64,000 nt of DNA, taken from assembly GCF_000429625.1 (NCBI RefSeq), contig NZ_KE386931.1:27970-91969 (forward strand). The letters are read 5' to 3'. A program made the translations under genes and the position numbers. This document shows positions 30,884 through 39,124 of the stretch, in pieces (the first letter of the stretch is position 1; each line of letters begins with the position of its first letter). The notes beneath the pieces are model-generated. The model ran no database searches and was not told the origin of the DNA. It saw only the letters and a list, made by a program, of their open reading frames with translations. This DNA comes from Azospirillum halopraeferens DSM 3675. Lineage in GTDB: Bacteria; Pseudomonadota; Alphaproteobacteria; Azospirillales; Azospirillaceae.

Positions 30884-31264
30884 GGGCGCGTCCTCCGGTG
30901 CGGGCAGGGATGGCGCCGATTCAACGTCAGACCGCCGCCGCACGCCAGCCCTTTCACAACAGGCGCAGTCGGCGGGCAGCACCGGGGTCCGGTCCCGGCG
31001 GAAAACTGTGGATTCCAAATTCTGAATCTGGCATACCAGCAACGCCGCCGCACCGGCGCGACGGCCCGCCCGAAGATTTGTGGGATTAGCGGGTCGGGTA
31101 TGCGCGAACTTCATGGGTAGGGCGGGAGTCGGCCGCGGGGACATCCCGGCGGCCGCGATGGCGCGTGGCGACCGGGTTTTCCACATGGTGGAAATCCGGC
31201 GGCGGTCCGTGGTGACCGCCCCTTGCGGGACGCCGGGGCTCGCCTAACCCCGGCTCCCGGCGGT

Positions 31265-31295
31265 GCGCGCGGCGGATTTCAAGGCCGCCGCGCGC
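31265..31295 (-). terminator. Stem-loop downstream of the usp gene
   Basis: An 11-base arm GCGCGCGGCGG (31265-31275) pairs perfectly with 31285-31295 around a nine-base loop. It begins nine bases after the usp stop in the direction of transcription. There is no T-run, as is common in very GC-rich genomes. Confidence 0.5.
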
Positions 31296-31304
31296 GGTTC
31301 CGGC

Positions 31305-31721
31305 TTATTTGACGACGGTTACCGGGACCTCGGCCAGGTTCAGAACCCGCGTCGTGGTGGAGCCCAGCAGCAGGTTCGGCAGCGGGCTCAGGCCCCGGCT
31401 GCCGATGACGATCTGGGTGCAGCCCAGCTCGGTCGCGTGCCGCACGATGGTCTCCGCGACACTGCCCAGCGCGATGTGGTCGTGGTGGGCGATGCCCGCG
31501 TCGCTCAACCTCTGGCGCGCGCCGTCCAGGGCCTTGCGCCCCTCCTCCTCATGATACGCATGCCGCTCCGCCTCACCGACGAAGTCGCTGACCGCGCTGG
31601 GCAGCGGGTGCTGCACGTTCAAAAGAAAAACCTCGGCATCCGTTCTTGCGAACGTCTTGGCAATGTAGTCAACGGCGTGCAGAGAGGGTTCGGATCCATC
31701 AACCGGTACCAGGATTTTCAT
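31305..31721 (-). CDS. Universal stress protein (UspA family)
   Basis: The 138-residue protein opens MKILVPVDGSEPSLHAVDYI and ends with the nucleotide-binding signature IGSRGLSPLPNLLLGSTTTR then EVPVTVVK, diagnostic of single-domain UspA proteins that bind ATP. The ATG at 31721 follows GGAGAAAAG; an in-frame ATG four codons earlier is also possible. The gene diverges from the TctCBA transporter with about 300 bases between them. It is a cytoplasmic stress protein with no specific link to neighbours. Confidence 0.88.
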   Translation of the reverse strand: MKILVPVDGSEPSLHAVDYIAKTFARTDAEVFLLNVQHPLPSAVSDFVGEAERHAYHEEEGRKALDGARQRLSDAGIAHHDHIALGSVAETIVRHATELGCTQIVIGSRGLSPLPNLLLGSTTTRVLNLAEVPVTVVK

Positions 31722-31908
31722 TCTTTTCTCCATGGTTCATCGAACGCCCCGAAGGGCCGCAGCGGTGCCGGAGCATGCCACCCCATTCCTGTATCCCGTG
31801 CATATGGCCCGGTATCCGGTCCATTGCAAGTAGAGTGCCAATAGGCGCCAAAGCCTTGAAGACCCCCGGCAGGAGCAGAGAGAAAGCTGTTGATTCCAAC
31901 ACTGCATG

Positions 31909-31921
31909 CCAGATACCGTAT
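31909..31921 (+). promoter_or_regulatory. Weak candidate FCD-GntR operator upstream of tctC
   Basis: The sequence ATACCGTATC here matches ten bases of the stronger site at 44018-44030 upstream of the oxalate-operon regulator. It lies about 115 bases before the tctC start. If real, it would place the transporter under one of the two GntR regulators in this window. The left half-site is degenerate (CCAG instead of TGGT). Confidence 0.3.
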
Positions 31922-32035
31922 CCCAAGCGGTCAATCAGTGTCACCAATCATCAGTGCCATGCACAGGGAATGATGACTGCAAATCAGAAACCCGGGAGGA
32001 TTGGGGTCCCGGCCAGTGAGGGAAGGAAACAGCAC

Positions 32036-33061
32036 ATGAAAGTCGTCAAGCATCCGCGTCTTGCCACGGCGGCCACGTTCGCGACGGCGGTTCTCGGGGC
32101 GACCGCCCTGTCGGCGCTTCCGACCACTGCCTTCGCCTGGGAGCCGACCAAGTCGGTGGAATTCGTGGTGCCGGCCGGCACCGGCGGCGGCGCCGATCAG
32201 ATGGCCCGCATGATCCAGGGCGTGATTCAGAAGAACAATCTGATGAAGCAGCCCATCGTCGTGGTCAACAAGTCCGGCGGCGCCGGTGCCGAGGGCTTCC
32301 TCGACATCAAGGGCTCCAAGGGCGAAGAGCACAAGATCATCATCACGCTGTCCAACCTGTTCACCACCCCGCTGGCGACGGGTGTTCCCTTCTCCTATAA
32401 GGACATGACCCCGGTGGCCATGCTGGCGCTGGACAACTTCGTCCTGTGGGTCAACACCGCGTCCCCGTACCAGAGCGCCAAGGAATTCATCGACGCCGTG
32501 AAGACGGCCGGCCCCAACAAGTACAAGATGGGCGGCACCGGCTCCAAGCAGGAAGACCAGATCATCACCGTCGGCATCGACGCCACGGCGGGCACCAAGT
32601 TCACCTACATCCCCTACAAGGGCGGCGGCGACGTGGCGGCGCAGCTCGTCGGCAACCACGTCAACTCCTCGGTCAACAACCCGATCGAGGCGGTGTCCCA
32701 GTGGCGCGCCGGGGCGCTGCGCCCCTTGTGCGTCTTCGACGACGAGCGCATCCCGCTCAAGGAGCCGATCGCCGGCACCCAGTCGTGGAACGACATCCCC
32801 ACCTGCAAGGAGTCCGGCCTCGACGTCACTTACACCATGCTGCGCGGCATCATGATGCCGGCCGGGGTCAGCAAGGACGTGGTCGATTATTACGTCGACC
32901 TCTTCCAGAAGGTCCGTGAGACCCCGGAATGGAAGGATTTCATGGAGAAGGGCGCCTTCAACACGACCTTCATGACCGGCGACGACTACACCAAATGGCT
33001 GGCGTCGGCGGACGAGCAGCACCGCAAGCTGATGACCGACGCGGGCCTGGCCAAGAAGTAA
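32036..33061 (+). CDS. tctC: Tripartite tricarboxylate transporter substrate-binding protein
   Basis: The 341-residue protein has a signal peptide (positively charged start, then AATFATAVLGATALSALP, predicted cleavage near AFA-WEP) and the TctC/Bug-type fold opening KSVEFVVPAGTGGGADQMAR. The AGTKFTYIPYKGGGDVAAQL segment is the typical substrate-site loop. It would bind a carboxylate in the periplasm and deliver it to TctAB. The ATG at 32036 follows a GGAAGGAAAC ribosome-binding site. The gene is first of a tctCBA operon. Near an oxalate pathway the ligand could be oxalate or another di/tricarboxylate, but the sequence alone does not decide this. Confidence 0.88.
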   Translation: MKVVKHPRLATAATFATAVLGATALSALPTTAFAWEPTKSVEFVVPAGTGGGADQMARMIQGVIQKNNLMKQPIVVVNKSGGAGAEGFLDIKGSKGEEHKIIITLSNLFTTPLATGVPFSYKDMTPVAMLALDNFVLWVNTASPYQSAKEFIDAVKTAGPNKYKMGGTGSKQEDQIITVGIDATAGTKFTYIPYKGGGDVAAQLVGNHVNSSVNNPIEAVSQWRAGALRPLCVFDDERIPLKEPIAGTQSWNDIPTCKESGLDVTYTMLRGIMMPAGVSKDVVDYYVDLFQKVRETPEWKDFMEKGAFNTTFMTGDDYTKWLASADEQHRKLMTDAGLAKK

Positions 33062-33141
33062 CGGCCCGCCACCGTGTGTCCCGGCCCCGGAGCGCCGCCT
33101 CCGGGGCCCCATTCGGGAGCTGACTCCCGGGGAGTTGGAAC

Positions 33142-33651
33142 GTGGATCACGAAACCGAAAGCAGCGCCCCGGTCGTCTCGAACCGGGTCATGGAAATCGT
33201 CGTCGCCGGGCTGTTCGCCCTGTTCTCCATCATCGTCATGATGGACAGCGCCCGGGTCGGTGCCGGCTGGGCATCGGACGGCCCGGAGGCCGGCTACTTT
33301 CCCTTCTACGTCGGCCTGATCATGCTGGTCAGCGCCCTGGCCATCATGGGCACGGCGATCTTCCGGCAGACCAACGCCGACAGCGGCACCTTCGTGGAAA
33401 AGCACCAGCTTGCGCTGGTCCTCCAGGTGCTGGTGCCCAGCAGCGTCTTCGTCGCCCTGGTGTCGTTCCTCGGCATCTACGTGGCGGCCGCCATCTTCAT
33501 CGCCTTCTTCATGTACTGGGTCGGCAAGTACCCGGTGCAGAAGATCGTCCCCGTCGCGGTCGGGGTTCCGGTCGCCCTCTTCGTCGCCTTCGAGATCTGG
33601 TTCCTGGTGCCGCTGCCCAAGGGACCGGTGGAAGCGATGCTCGGGTTCTGA
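33142..33651 (+). CDS. tctB: Tripartite tricarboxylate transporter small membrane subunit
   Basis: The 169-residue protein has four hydrophobic segments (about residues 15-35, 52-72, 92-125 and 132-155), the length and layout of TctB/DUF1468. A WASDGPEAGYFPFYVGLIML segment matches the conserved first loop. The second segment region is VLVPSSVFVALVSFLGIYVA. It is the small membrane partner of TctA in sodium- or proton-driven uptake. It lies 80 bases after tctC and 155 before tctA on the same strand. Sequence of this subunit is poorly conserved, so the call rests on length, topology and neighbours. Confidence 0.82.
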   Translation: MDHETESSAPVVSNRVMEIVVAGLFALFSIIVMMDSARVGAGWASDGPEAGYFPFYVGLIMLVSALAIMGTAIFRQTNADSGTFVEKHQLALVLQVLVPSSVFVALVSFLGIYVAAAIFIAFFMYWVGKYPVQKIVPVAVGVPVALFVAFEIWFLVPLPKGPVEAMLGF

Positions 33652-33806
33652 CGCCCGCATCACGCAGCGAAACGACCTGACACCAGTTTTTCGTGCCGCA
33701 TTCCGCCCGTTGCGGGGCCGCCCGGCTCCCGGCGCACACCCCCCGTGCGCCCGGACGGCGGACAACGGGCGGGGCGGCTCCACCGGGCAGCAACAGGGAG
33801 GGTACT

Positions 33807-35330
33807 TTGGAAGCGCTCGGGTCACTTATACAGGGCTTCGGCGTCGTCGCCGACCCCATGAACATCGTTTATATGTTCATCGGTATCACGCTGGGTGTCC
33901 TCATCGGCGTGCTGCCGGGTCTCGGCGGGGCCAATGGCGTGGCCATTCTCCTGCCGCTGACCTTCGGCATGTCGCCGACCTCGGCCATCATCATGCTGTC
34001 CTGCATCTACTGGGGCGCGCTGTTCGGCGGCGCCATAACCAGCGTCCTGTTCAACATTCCCGGCGAGCCATGGTCGGTGGCAACAACCTTCGACGGGCAC
34101 CCCATGGCCCAGAAGGGCCACGCCGGCGAGGCGCTGACGACCGCCTTCACCTCGTCCTTCTTCGGCGCCTTCTTCGCGGTCATCGTCATCACCTTCCTGG
34201 CCCCGGTGATCGCCGCCTTCGCCCTGCAGTTCGGGCCGGCGGAATTCTTTGCGGTCCAGATGCTGACCTTCTGCAGTTTCGTCGGCATGGGCAGCGACTC
34301 CCCCTTCAAGGTGCTGTGTGCCATGATGCTGGGCTTCGCGCTGGCCGCCGTCGGCATCGACACGGTGACGGGCGAGCTGCGCATGACCTTCGGGTCGGTG
34401 GAGCTGCTGCGCGGCTTCGACTTCCTGATCGCGGTCATCGGCTTGTTCGGCATCGGCGAAATCCTGCTGACCATGGAAGAGGGGCTGGCCTTCCGCGGCA
34501 AGTCCGCCCGGATCAGCGCCACCGTCGTCTGGCGCACCTGGAAGCAACTGCCGAAGTACTGGGTCACCGCCATGCGCGGGTCCATCGTCGGCTGCTGGAT
34601 GGGCATCACCCCCGGCGGTGCCACCCCGGCCTCGTTCATGAGCTATGGCCTGGCCAAGCGCTTCTCGCGCAACGGCAGCAAGTTCGGCACCGGTGAGATG
34701 GAAGGCGTCGTGGCGCCCGAGACGGCGGCCCACGCCGCCGGCACCAGCGCGCTGCTGCCCATGCTGACGCTGGGCATCCCCGGCTCGCCCACCGCGGCGG
34801 TGCTGCTGGGCGGCCTGCTGATCTGGGGTCTGCAACCCGGTCCGCTGCTGTTCGTCGAACAGGCCGACTTCGTGTGGGGCCTCATCGCCTCCATGTACCT
34901 GGGCAACATCGCCGGCCTGATCGTGGTGCTGACCACGGTGCCGCTGTTCGCCGCGATCCTGCGCATCCCCTTCAGCATCATCGCGCCGGTCATCGTGGTG
35001 ATCTGCGCCGTCGGCGCCTACACCGTGCACAACGCCTTCTTCGACGTGGTGCTGATGCTGGTGTTCGGCGTGCTCGGCTACATCTTCAAGAAGCTGTCCT
35101 ACCCGCTGGCGCCGCTGGTCCTGGCGCTGGTGCTGGGCGACATGGCGGAAGGGTCGTTCCGCCAGGCCATGCTGGTCTCGCAGGGTGACCTGGCGATCTT
35201 CTGGTCCAACTACCTGGTCGGCGGGATCATCACCCTGGCCCTGTTCATGCTCTTCTGGCCGGTGATCAGCACCTTCATCCGCCGGAAGTCCGGCACCACG
35301 GGCGGCACCGAGGCGGTCGCCGCGAAGTAG
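33807..35330 (+). CDS. tctA: Tripartite tricarboxylate transporter large membrane subunit
   Basis: The 507-residue protein has about 11-12 hydrophobic segments and two copies of the TctA signature: GVLIGVLPGLGGANGVAILL near the N-terminus and GCWMGITPGGATPASFMSYG in the second half. A TTG start at 33807 is chosen because AGGGAGGGT lies just upstream and the length then matches the family; longer in-frame starts read intergenic DNA. It forms the membrane channel that takes substrate from TctC. The gene ends before a hairpin and a convergent small gene. Confidence 0.88.
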   Translation: MEALGSLIQGFGVVADPMNIVYMFIGITLGVLIGVLPGLGGANGVAILLPLTFGMSPTSAIIMLSCIYWGALFGGAITSVLFNIPGEPWSVATTFDGHPMAQKGHAGEALTTAFTSSFFGAFFAVIVITFLAPVIAAFALQFGPAEFFAVQMLTFCSFVGMGSDSPFKVLCAMMLGFALAAVGIDTVTGELRMTFGSVELLRGFDFLIAVIGLFGIGEILLTMEEGLAFRGKSARISATVVWRTWKQLPKYWVTAMRGSIVGCWMGITPGGATPASFMSYGLAKRFSRNGSKFGTGEMEGVVAPETAAHAAGTSALLPMLTLGIPGSPTAAVLLGGLLIWGLQPGPLLFVEQADFVWGLIASMYLGNIAGLIVVLTTVPLFAAILRIPFSIIAPVIVVICAVGAYTVHNAFFDVVLMLVFGVLGYIFKKLSYPLAPLVLALVLGDMAEGSFRQAMLVSQGDLAIFWSNYLVGGIITLALFMLFWPVISTFIRRKSGTTGGTEAVAAK

Positions 35331-35339
35331 CCCGGACCG

Positions 35340-35370
35340 GGAAGCGGCGGGCGGCGCACCGCCGCCTTCC
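35340..35370 (+). terminator. Stem-loop after tctA
   Basis: GGAAGCGGCGG (35340-35350) pairs with CCGCCGCCTTCC (35359-35370) with one bulge. It starts about ten bases after the tctA stop and lies between convergent genes. No T-run is present. Confidence 0.4.
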
Positions 35371-35393
35371 GTCCCCCGGACACGCCGGCGCCG

Positions 35394-35597
35394 TCACGCC
35401 GCGCGGCGGTCGGTGGAACGGCCCGGCCGGTTGCTGTTGGCCGGGCCGTGGCGGTCGGGGCGGGCCATGGCCCGGACGTCGGTCACGATCTCCCACAGGA
35501 TGCGGGGATCACGGGTCACGATCTCGGTCACCACCGTCGCCAGGGCGGCGACGGGGATGATGACGGCAAGGGCCTGGAGCGCGGTGTCGAGGGTCAT
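35394..35597 (-). CDS. Small single-pass membrane protein
   Basis: The 67-residue frame begins MTLDTALQALAVIIPVAALA, continues with a hydrophobic helix to about residue 25, and ends in a basic, Arg-rich tail. AGGGA lies about nine bases upstream of the ATG. No family is recognised. It converges on tctA and diverges from the CBS-BON gene. The clean membrane helix followed by a basic tail argues for a real short gene, but it could be chance in GC-rich DNA. Confidence 0.45.
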   Translation of the reverse strand: MTLDTALQALAVIIPVAALATVVTEIVTRDPRILWEIVTDVRAMARPDRHGPANSNRPGRSTDRRAA

Positions 35598-35774
35598 GGG
35601 GGTCCCTGGTCTTTGAATGCGCCGGGCGTCCGGCGCAGCGGCGCGGCAGGGATGCCGCAAACCGCGGCCGGGCTCAACGCGACCGCATGTCGCAGACCCC
35701 ATGGCGCATACCGAATGCCACCGAAGGCTTTCAAGGGCGGATCAGACATTTCCGGTCGGACAAGGAGAGGCAAC

Positions 35775-36455
35775 ATGCAAGCCAAGCACGTCATGACGTC
35801 GCCGGTGATCACGGTGACCCCCGACACACCGGTGCCGGACATCGCGGCCCTTCTGCTGCAACGCCGCATCAGCGGCGTCCCCGTGACGGAAGCGGACGGC
35901 CGTCTGGTCGGCATCGTCACCGAGGGCGACCTGCTGCACCGCGCCGAGACCGGCACCGAGCGTCGCCGCTCGCGCTGGCTGGAGATCTTCACCGGCGGCC
36001 GCGGCCAGGCCACCGACTACGTGAAGTCCCACGGCACCCGCGCCGCCGACGTGATGACCCGCCACGTCATCACCGTCGGGCCGGACACCGAGCTGACGGA
36101 CATCGCCAGCCTGATGGAGCGCGAGCGGGTGAAGCGCGTTCCCGTCAGCGACGACGGCCGGGTCGTCGGCATCGTCAGCCGGGCCAACCTGCTGCACGGC
36201 CTGGTGGCCTACCGCACGCCGCAGCCGCGCACGACCGGCGATGCGGCGATCCGCGAAACCCTCCTGGGGCGGCTGGGCGACGAGGCGTGGATCGACGTGA
36301 ACCACGTGAACATCGTGGTCAATGACGGCGTCGTGCACCTGTGGGGCGTCGTCGACAACGACGACCAGCGCCACGCCCTGCGCGTGGCTGCCGAGAGCGT
36401 TCCCGGCGTCCGCGGCATCGAGGAGCACCTTCACCGCAACCGTTTCGTCGAATGA
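35775..36455 (+). CDS. CBS-pair protein with C-terminal BON domain
   Basis: The 226-residue protein contains two CBS domains (residues about 7-60, AKHVMTSPVITVTPDTPVPD start, and about 92-148, VMTRHVITVGPDTELTDIAS start) followed by a BON domain (about 160-222, WIDVNHVNIVVNDGVVHLWG). CBS pairs bind adenosyl ligands; BON domains bind phospholipid or other surfaces. The ATG at 35775 follows GGAGAGG. It precedes an FCD-GntR regulator by 91 bases on the same strand. A sensor role for energy state is a family-based guess. Confidence 0.85.
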   Translation: MQAKHVMTSPVITVTPDTPVPDIAALLLQRRISGVPVTEADGRLVGIVTEGDLLHRAETGTERRRSRWLEIFTGGRGQATDYVKSHGTRAADVMTRHVITVGPDTELTDIASLMERERVKRVPVSDDGRVVGIVSRANLLHGLVAYRTPQPRTTGDAAIRETLLGRLGDEAWIDVNHVNIVVNDGVVHLWGVVDNDDQRHALRVAAESVPGVRGIEEHLHRNRFVE

Positions 36456-36546
36456 GGGACGGCGCGCGGCGGCGCCGGCGGAAGCGGCTGCCGGACCGTC
36501 CGGACGCGCCATCCGACCCGTGACTTCCAGACAGGAGCGACCCTCG

Positions 36547-37311
36547 ATGCCCCCTCCCGCCATCAACGTCCAGCCGGTGGACGTCGGGACGACGTTCCGC
36601 AGCCAGGTCTATCGGACGTTGAAGCACGCCATCATCGACATGGACATCTACGACCACCCCGGCGAGGTGCGGCTCGACGAACGCCAGCTCAGCGACCAGC
36701 TCGGCGTCAGCCGCACCCCCATCCGCGAGGCGCTCACCCTGCTGGAGCAGGAAGGCTTCGTGCGGCTGGAGCCGCGGCGCGGCATCTTCGTCGTGCGCAA
36801 GACCAAGCAGGAGATCATCGAGATGATCATCGCCTGGGCGGCGCTGGAGAGCATGGCCGCGCGCCTGGCCGCCGAACGGGCGAGCGACGACGACCTGCGG
36901 TCCCTGTGGGACCTGTTCCGCGACTTCGAGGAGCGGAGCCCGGCCGACCATATGAAGGAGTACTCGGACGCCAACGTCGCCTTCCACAAGACGATCATCC
37001 GACTGAGCGGGGCGCGGCTGCTGCAGGACATGACGGACAACCTGTTCATCCACATCCGCGCCATCCGCAAGCTGACCATCGGCCGCGACAACCGCGCCGA
37101 ACGCTCCATCCAGGACCATCGGGAGATCATCACCGCCCTGGAACTGCGCGACGCCGAGGCGGCGGGGCGTCTGGCGCGCGAGCACACGCTGGGGCTGGCG
37201 GCTCACGTGGAGCGTCACGGCGACTTCCTGGACTGGCTCGACCAGCTTTCGGAACCCCGGGGCCGCGGCGACATCGGCCTGGCGCTGAGCCTGACCGGAG
37301 GGGTGCGGTAA
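36547..37311 (+). CDS. GntR-family regulator, FCD subfamily (copy 1)
   Basis: The 254-residue protein has an N-terminal winged helix-turn-helix (LDERQLSDQLGVSRTPIREA then LLEQEGFVRL) and a helical FCD ligand domain. The latter holds metal/ligand residues in EYSDANVAFHKTIIRLSGAR and a late His in SIQDHREIITAL. FCD regulators sense small organic acids. It closely resembles the second GntR protein at 44112-44801, so the two are probably paralogues sharing operator type. A TGGTATACCA-type palindrome lies downstream of this gene, before the next CBS gene. Confidence 0.87.
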   Translation: MPPPAINVQPVDVGTTFRSQVYRTLKHAIIDMDIYDHPGEVRLDERQLSDQLGVSRTPIREALTLLEQEGFVRLEPRRGIFVVRKTKQEIIEMIIAWAALESMAARLAAERASDDDLRSLWDLFRDFEERSPADHMKEYSDANVAFHKTIIRLSGARLLQDMTDNLFIHIRAIRKLTIGRDNRAERSIQDHREIITALELRDAEAAGRLAREHTLGLAAHVERHGDFLDWLDQLSEPRGRGDIGLALSLTGGVR

Positions 37312-37361
37312 CGCCGCCCCTCTGTTGGACTTAAGAACTATCCGCTGGCCGCACGAACGCG

Positions 37362-37394
37362 TTGACATTTTGAATATGGTATACCAGTATACCA
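37362..37394 (+). promoter_or_regulatory. Promoter with overlapping FCD-GntR-type operator
   Basis: A consensus TTGACA stands at 37362-37367. Directly downstream is a perfect 18-base palindrome TGGTATACCAGTATACCA (37377-37394) covering the expected -10 region. TGGTATACCA fits the FadR/FCD operator pattern TnGTnnnACnA. It precedes the CBS gene starting at 37529 and follows the gntR gene, so the regulator may repress or autoregulate locally. Confidence 0.55.
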
Positions 37395-37528
37395 GGGACG
37401 ACGGCAGCGGCAACCGGGTTCCGCCGCCCGCCGCGGACCACCGCGACGCCATGCGCTCAGCACCGCTCCGCCGGTCACCGGCGGCGCCCTGGCGACGTCC
37501 AGCAATCGACACGCGAGGAGGCAGTGTC

Positions 37529-38014
37529 ATGAAGGTCGAAGACATTCTCCGCAGGAAGGGTACGCGGATCAACATGGTTCGCATCAACGAATCGGTGGAG
37601 ACCGCGCTGACGCTGATGCGCCGTGAGAACATCGGCGCCCTCGTCGTGAAGGACGTGTGCCGCACCGAAGGCAACACCGTGGTCGGGGTCATTTCCGAGC
37701 GCGACGTGGTGCGCGGCCTGGTCGACCGCGGCCCGGCGATCCTTGCCCAGCCGGTGTCGGAGCTGATGAGCCGCAACCCCATCATCTGCCACCCCTCCGA
37801 CACGCTGCGCCACGTGCTGACGCTGATGGACGAACATTCCATCCGTCATGTGCCGGTGCTGGACGACGGAACCCTGGTCGGCGTGGTCAGCGTCCGCGAT
37901 CTGATCAAGAACCGGCTGTTGGTTCGTGACGAGGAACCGGTCGTTGCCGCCGCCGCCCCCGCCGCCGGTCCCGCCGGCGAACGCTGGGACGGCACGGCCG
38001 CCGTCAGCCATTGA
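37529..38014 (+). CDS. CBS-pair protein
   Basis: The 161-residue protein is two tandem CBS domains: residues about 1-65, with ALTLMRRENIGALVVKDVCR, and about 70-128, with DTLRHVLTLMDEHSIRHVPV. An Ala/Pro-rich tail follows. It is like stand-alone CBS regulators that bind AMP/ATP. The ATG at 37529 follows CGAGGAGGCAG. A strong promoter with a GntR-type operator precedes it by about 135 bases, so its expression is probably tied to the FCD regulators. Its target is unknown. Confidence 0.85.
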   Translation: MKVEDILRRKGTRINMVRINESVETALTLMRRENIGALVVKDVCRTEGNTVVGVISERDVVRGLVDRGPAILAQPVSELMSRNPIICHPSDTLRHVLTLMDEHSIRHVPVLDDGTLVGVVSVRDLIKNRLLVRDEEPVVAAAAPAAGPAGERWDGTAAVSH

Positions 38015-38161
38015 GGGTAGGGCGCCATCGCGGCGCCGGCCCGGAGGACGCACCCGCACGCGGCCGCCCGCCCCCTTGCGCGCCCTGACCGGTCGCGGGG
38101 TGCGGGCGGGCGCCGTCGTGCGTTGAGCATTGCCTGCACGAACGAGGGATGGGGACCGCCC

Positions 38162-39091
38162 GTGAGCACCATCATCATCACCCACGAGGATTTCCTGCAC
38201 CACGACACCGGCCCCGGCCACCCGGAGCGGCCGGACCGCATCCGCGCGGTGTGGATGGCGCTGGAGCAGGAACCCTTCGCGGCCCTGCCGCGGCGCGAGG
38301 CGCCGCCGGCGACGCCCGACCAGCTCAAGGCCGTTCACCTGCCGGCCTATGTCGACATGGTGCTGGAGGCGCTGGACGAGGGCCGGGCCGCACGTCTCGA
38401 CCCCGACACGGTGCTGTCGCCGGGCTCGCGCGGGGCCGTGCTGCGGGCCGCCGGTGCCGTGTGCGCCGGCGTCGACGCCGTGGTGGCGGGTGAGGCATCG
38501 ACCGTCTTCTGCGCCGTGCGCCCCTGCGGTCACCATGCCGAGCAGGCGCGCCCCATGGGGTTCTGCGTCTTCAACAACGTGGCCGTCGGCATGGCGCACG
38601 CCCGCAACCGCCACGGCATCCAACGCATCGCCTGCGTCGATTTCGACGTCCACCACGGCAACGGCACCCAGGCGATGTTTTACGACGACGGCGACGCGCT
38701 GTTCGCGTCCACCCACCAGTCGCCGCTCTACCCCGGCACCGGGGCGGAGAGCGAGCGCGGGCGCTATGGCACCATCATCAACGTGCCCCTGGCGCCGGGG
38801 TCCGCCACCGACGCCTTCATGGCCGGGGTGGAGCGCCGCATCCTGCCGGCGCTGGACGCGTTCAAGCCGGAGCTGCTGTTCATCTCCGCCGGCTTCGACG
38901 CCCACGCCGACGACCCGCTGGCCGGTCTGGAGCTGGAGGGGGAGGACTTCGCCCGGGTCACCCGCGCCCTGGTCGACGTGGCGCGCCGCCACTGCGGCGG
39001 CCGCATCGTGTCGGTCCTGGAGGGCGGCTACGACCTCGCCGGCCTCGCCGACGGCTGCATGGCCCATGTGCGTGAGCTGATGGCCGCCTGA
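38162..39091 (+). CDS. Histone-deacetylase-family amidohydrolase (AcuC/HdaH-like)
   Basis: The 309-residue protein has the class II deacetylase motifs: RPCGHHAEQARPMGFCVFNN with the His pair, DFDVHHGNGTQ with the zinc-binding Asp-His, GFDAHADDPLAG and the EGGYDL end motif. Bacterial members remove acetyl groups from small amines such as acetylpolyamines, or from proteins. The GTG at 38162 is preferred, since homology begins STIIITHEDFLHHDT and GAGGGATGGGG lies upstream; a TTG at 38123 would add 13 residues. The gene follows the CBS gene on the same strand and converges with the binding-protein gene. Confidence 0.85.
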   Translation: MSTIIITHEDFLHHDTGPGHPERPDRIRAVWMALEQEPFAALPRREAPPATPDQLKAVHLPAYVDMVLEALDEGRAARLDPDTVLSPGSRGAVLRAAGAVCAGVDAVVAGEASTVFCAVRPCGHHAEQARPMGFCVFNNVAVGMAHARNRHGIQRIACVDFDVHHGNGTQAMFYDDGDALFASTHQSPLYPGTGAESERGRYGTIINVPLAPGSATDAFMAGVERRILPALDAFKPELLFISAGFDAHADDPLAGLELEGEDFARVTRALVDVARRHCGGRIVSVLEGGYDLAGLADGCMAHVRELMAA

Positions 39092-39124
39092 CCCTCGCGC
39101 CGCCGCCGGGAGAGGCCGCGATGC

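Noticed and set aside
31028..31039. CTGGCATACCAG resembling the GntR operator
   Set aside because: It is about 150 bases from the gamma-carbonic-anhydrase-like gene and has an altered core. Without a link to the regulon it is likely chance.
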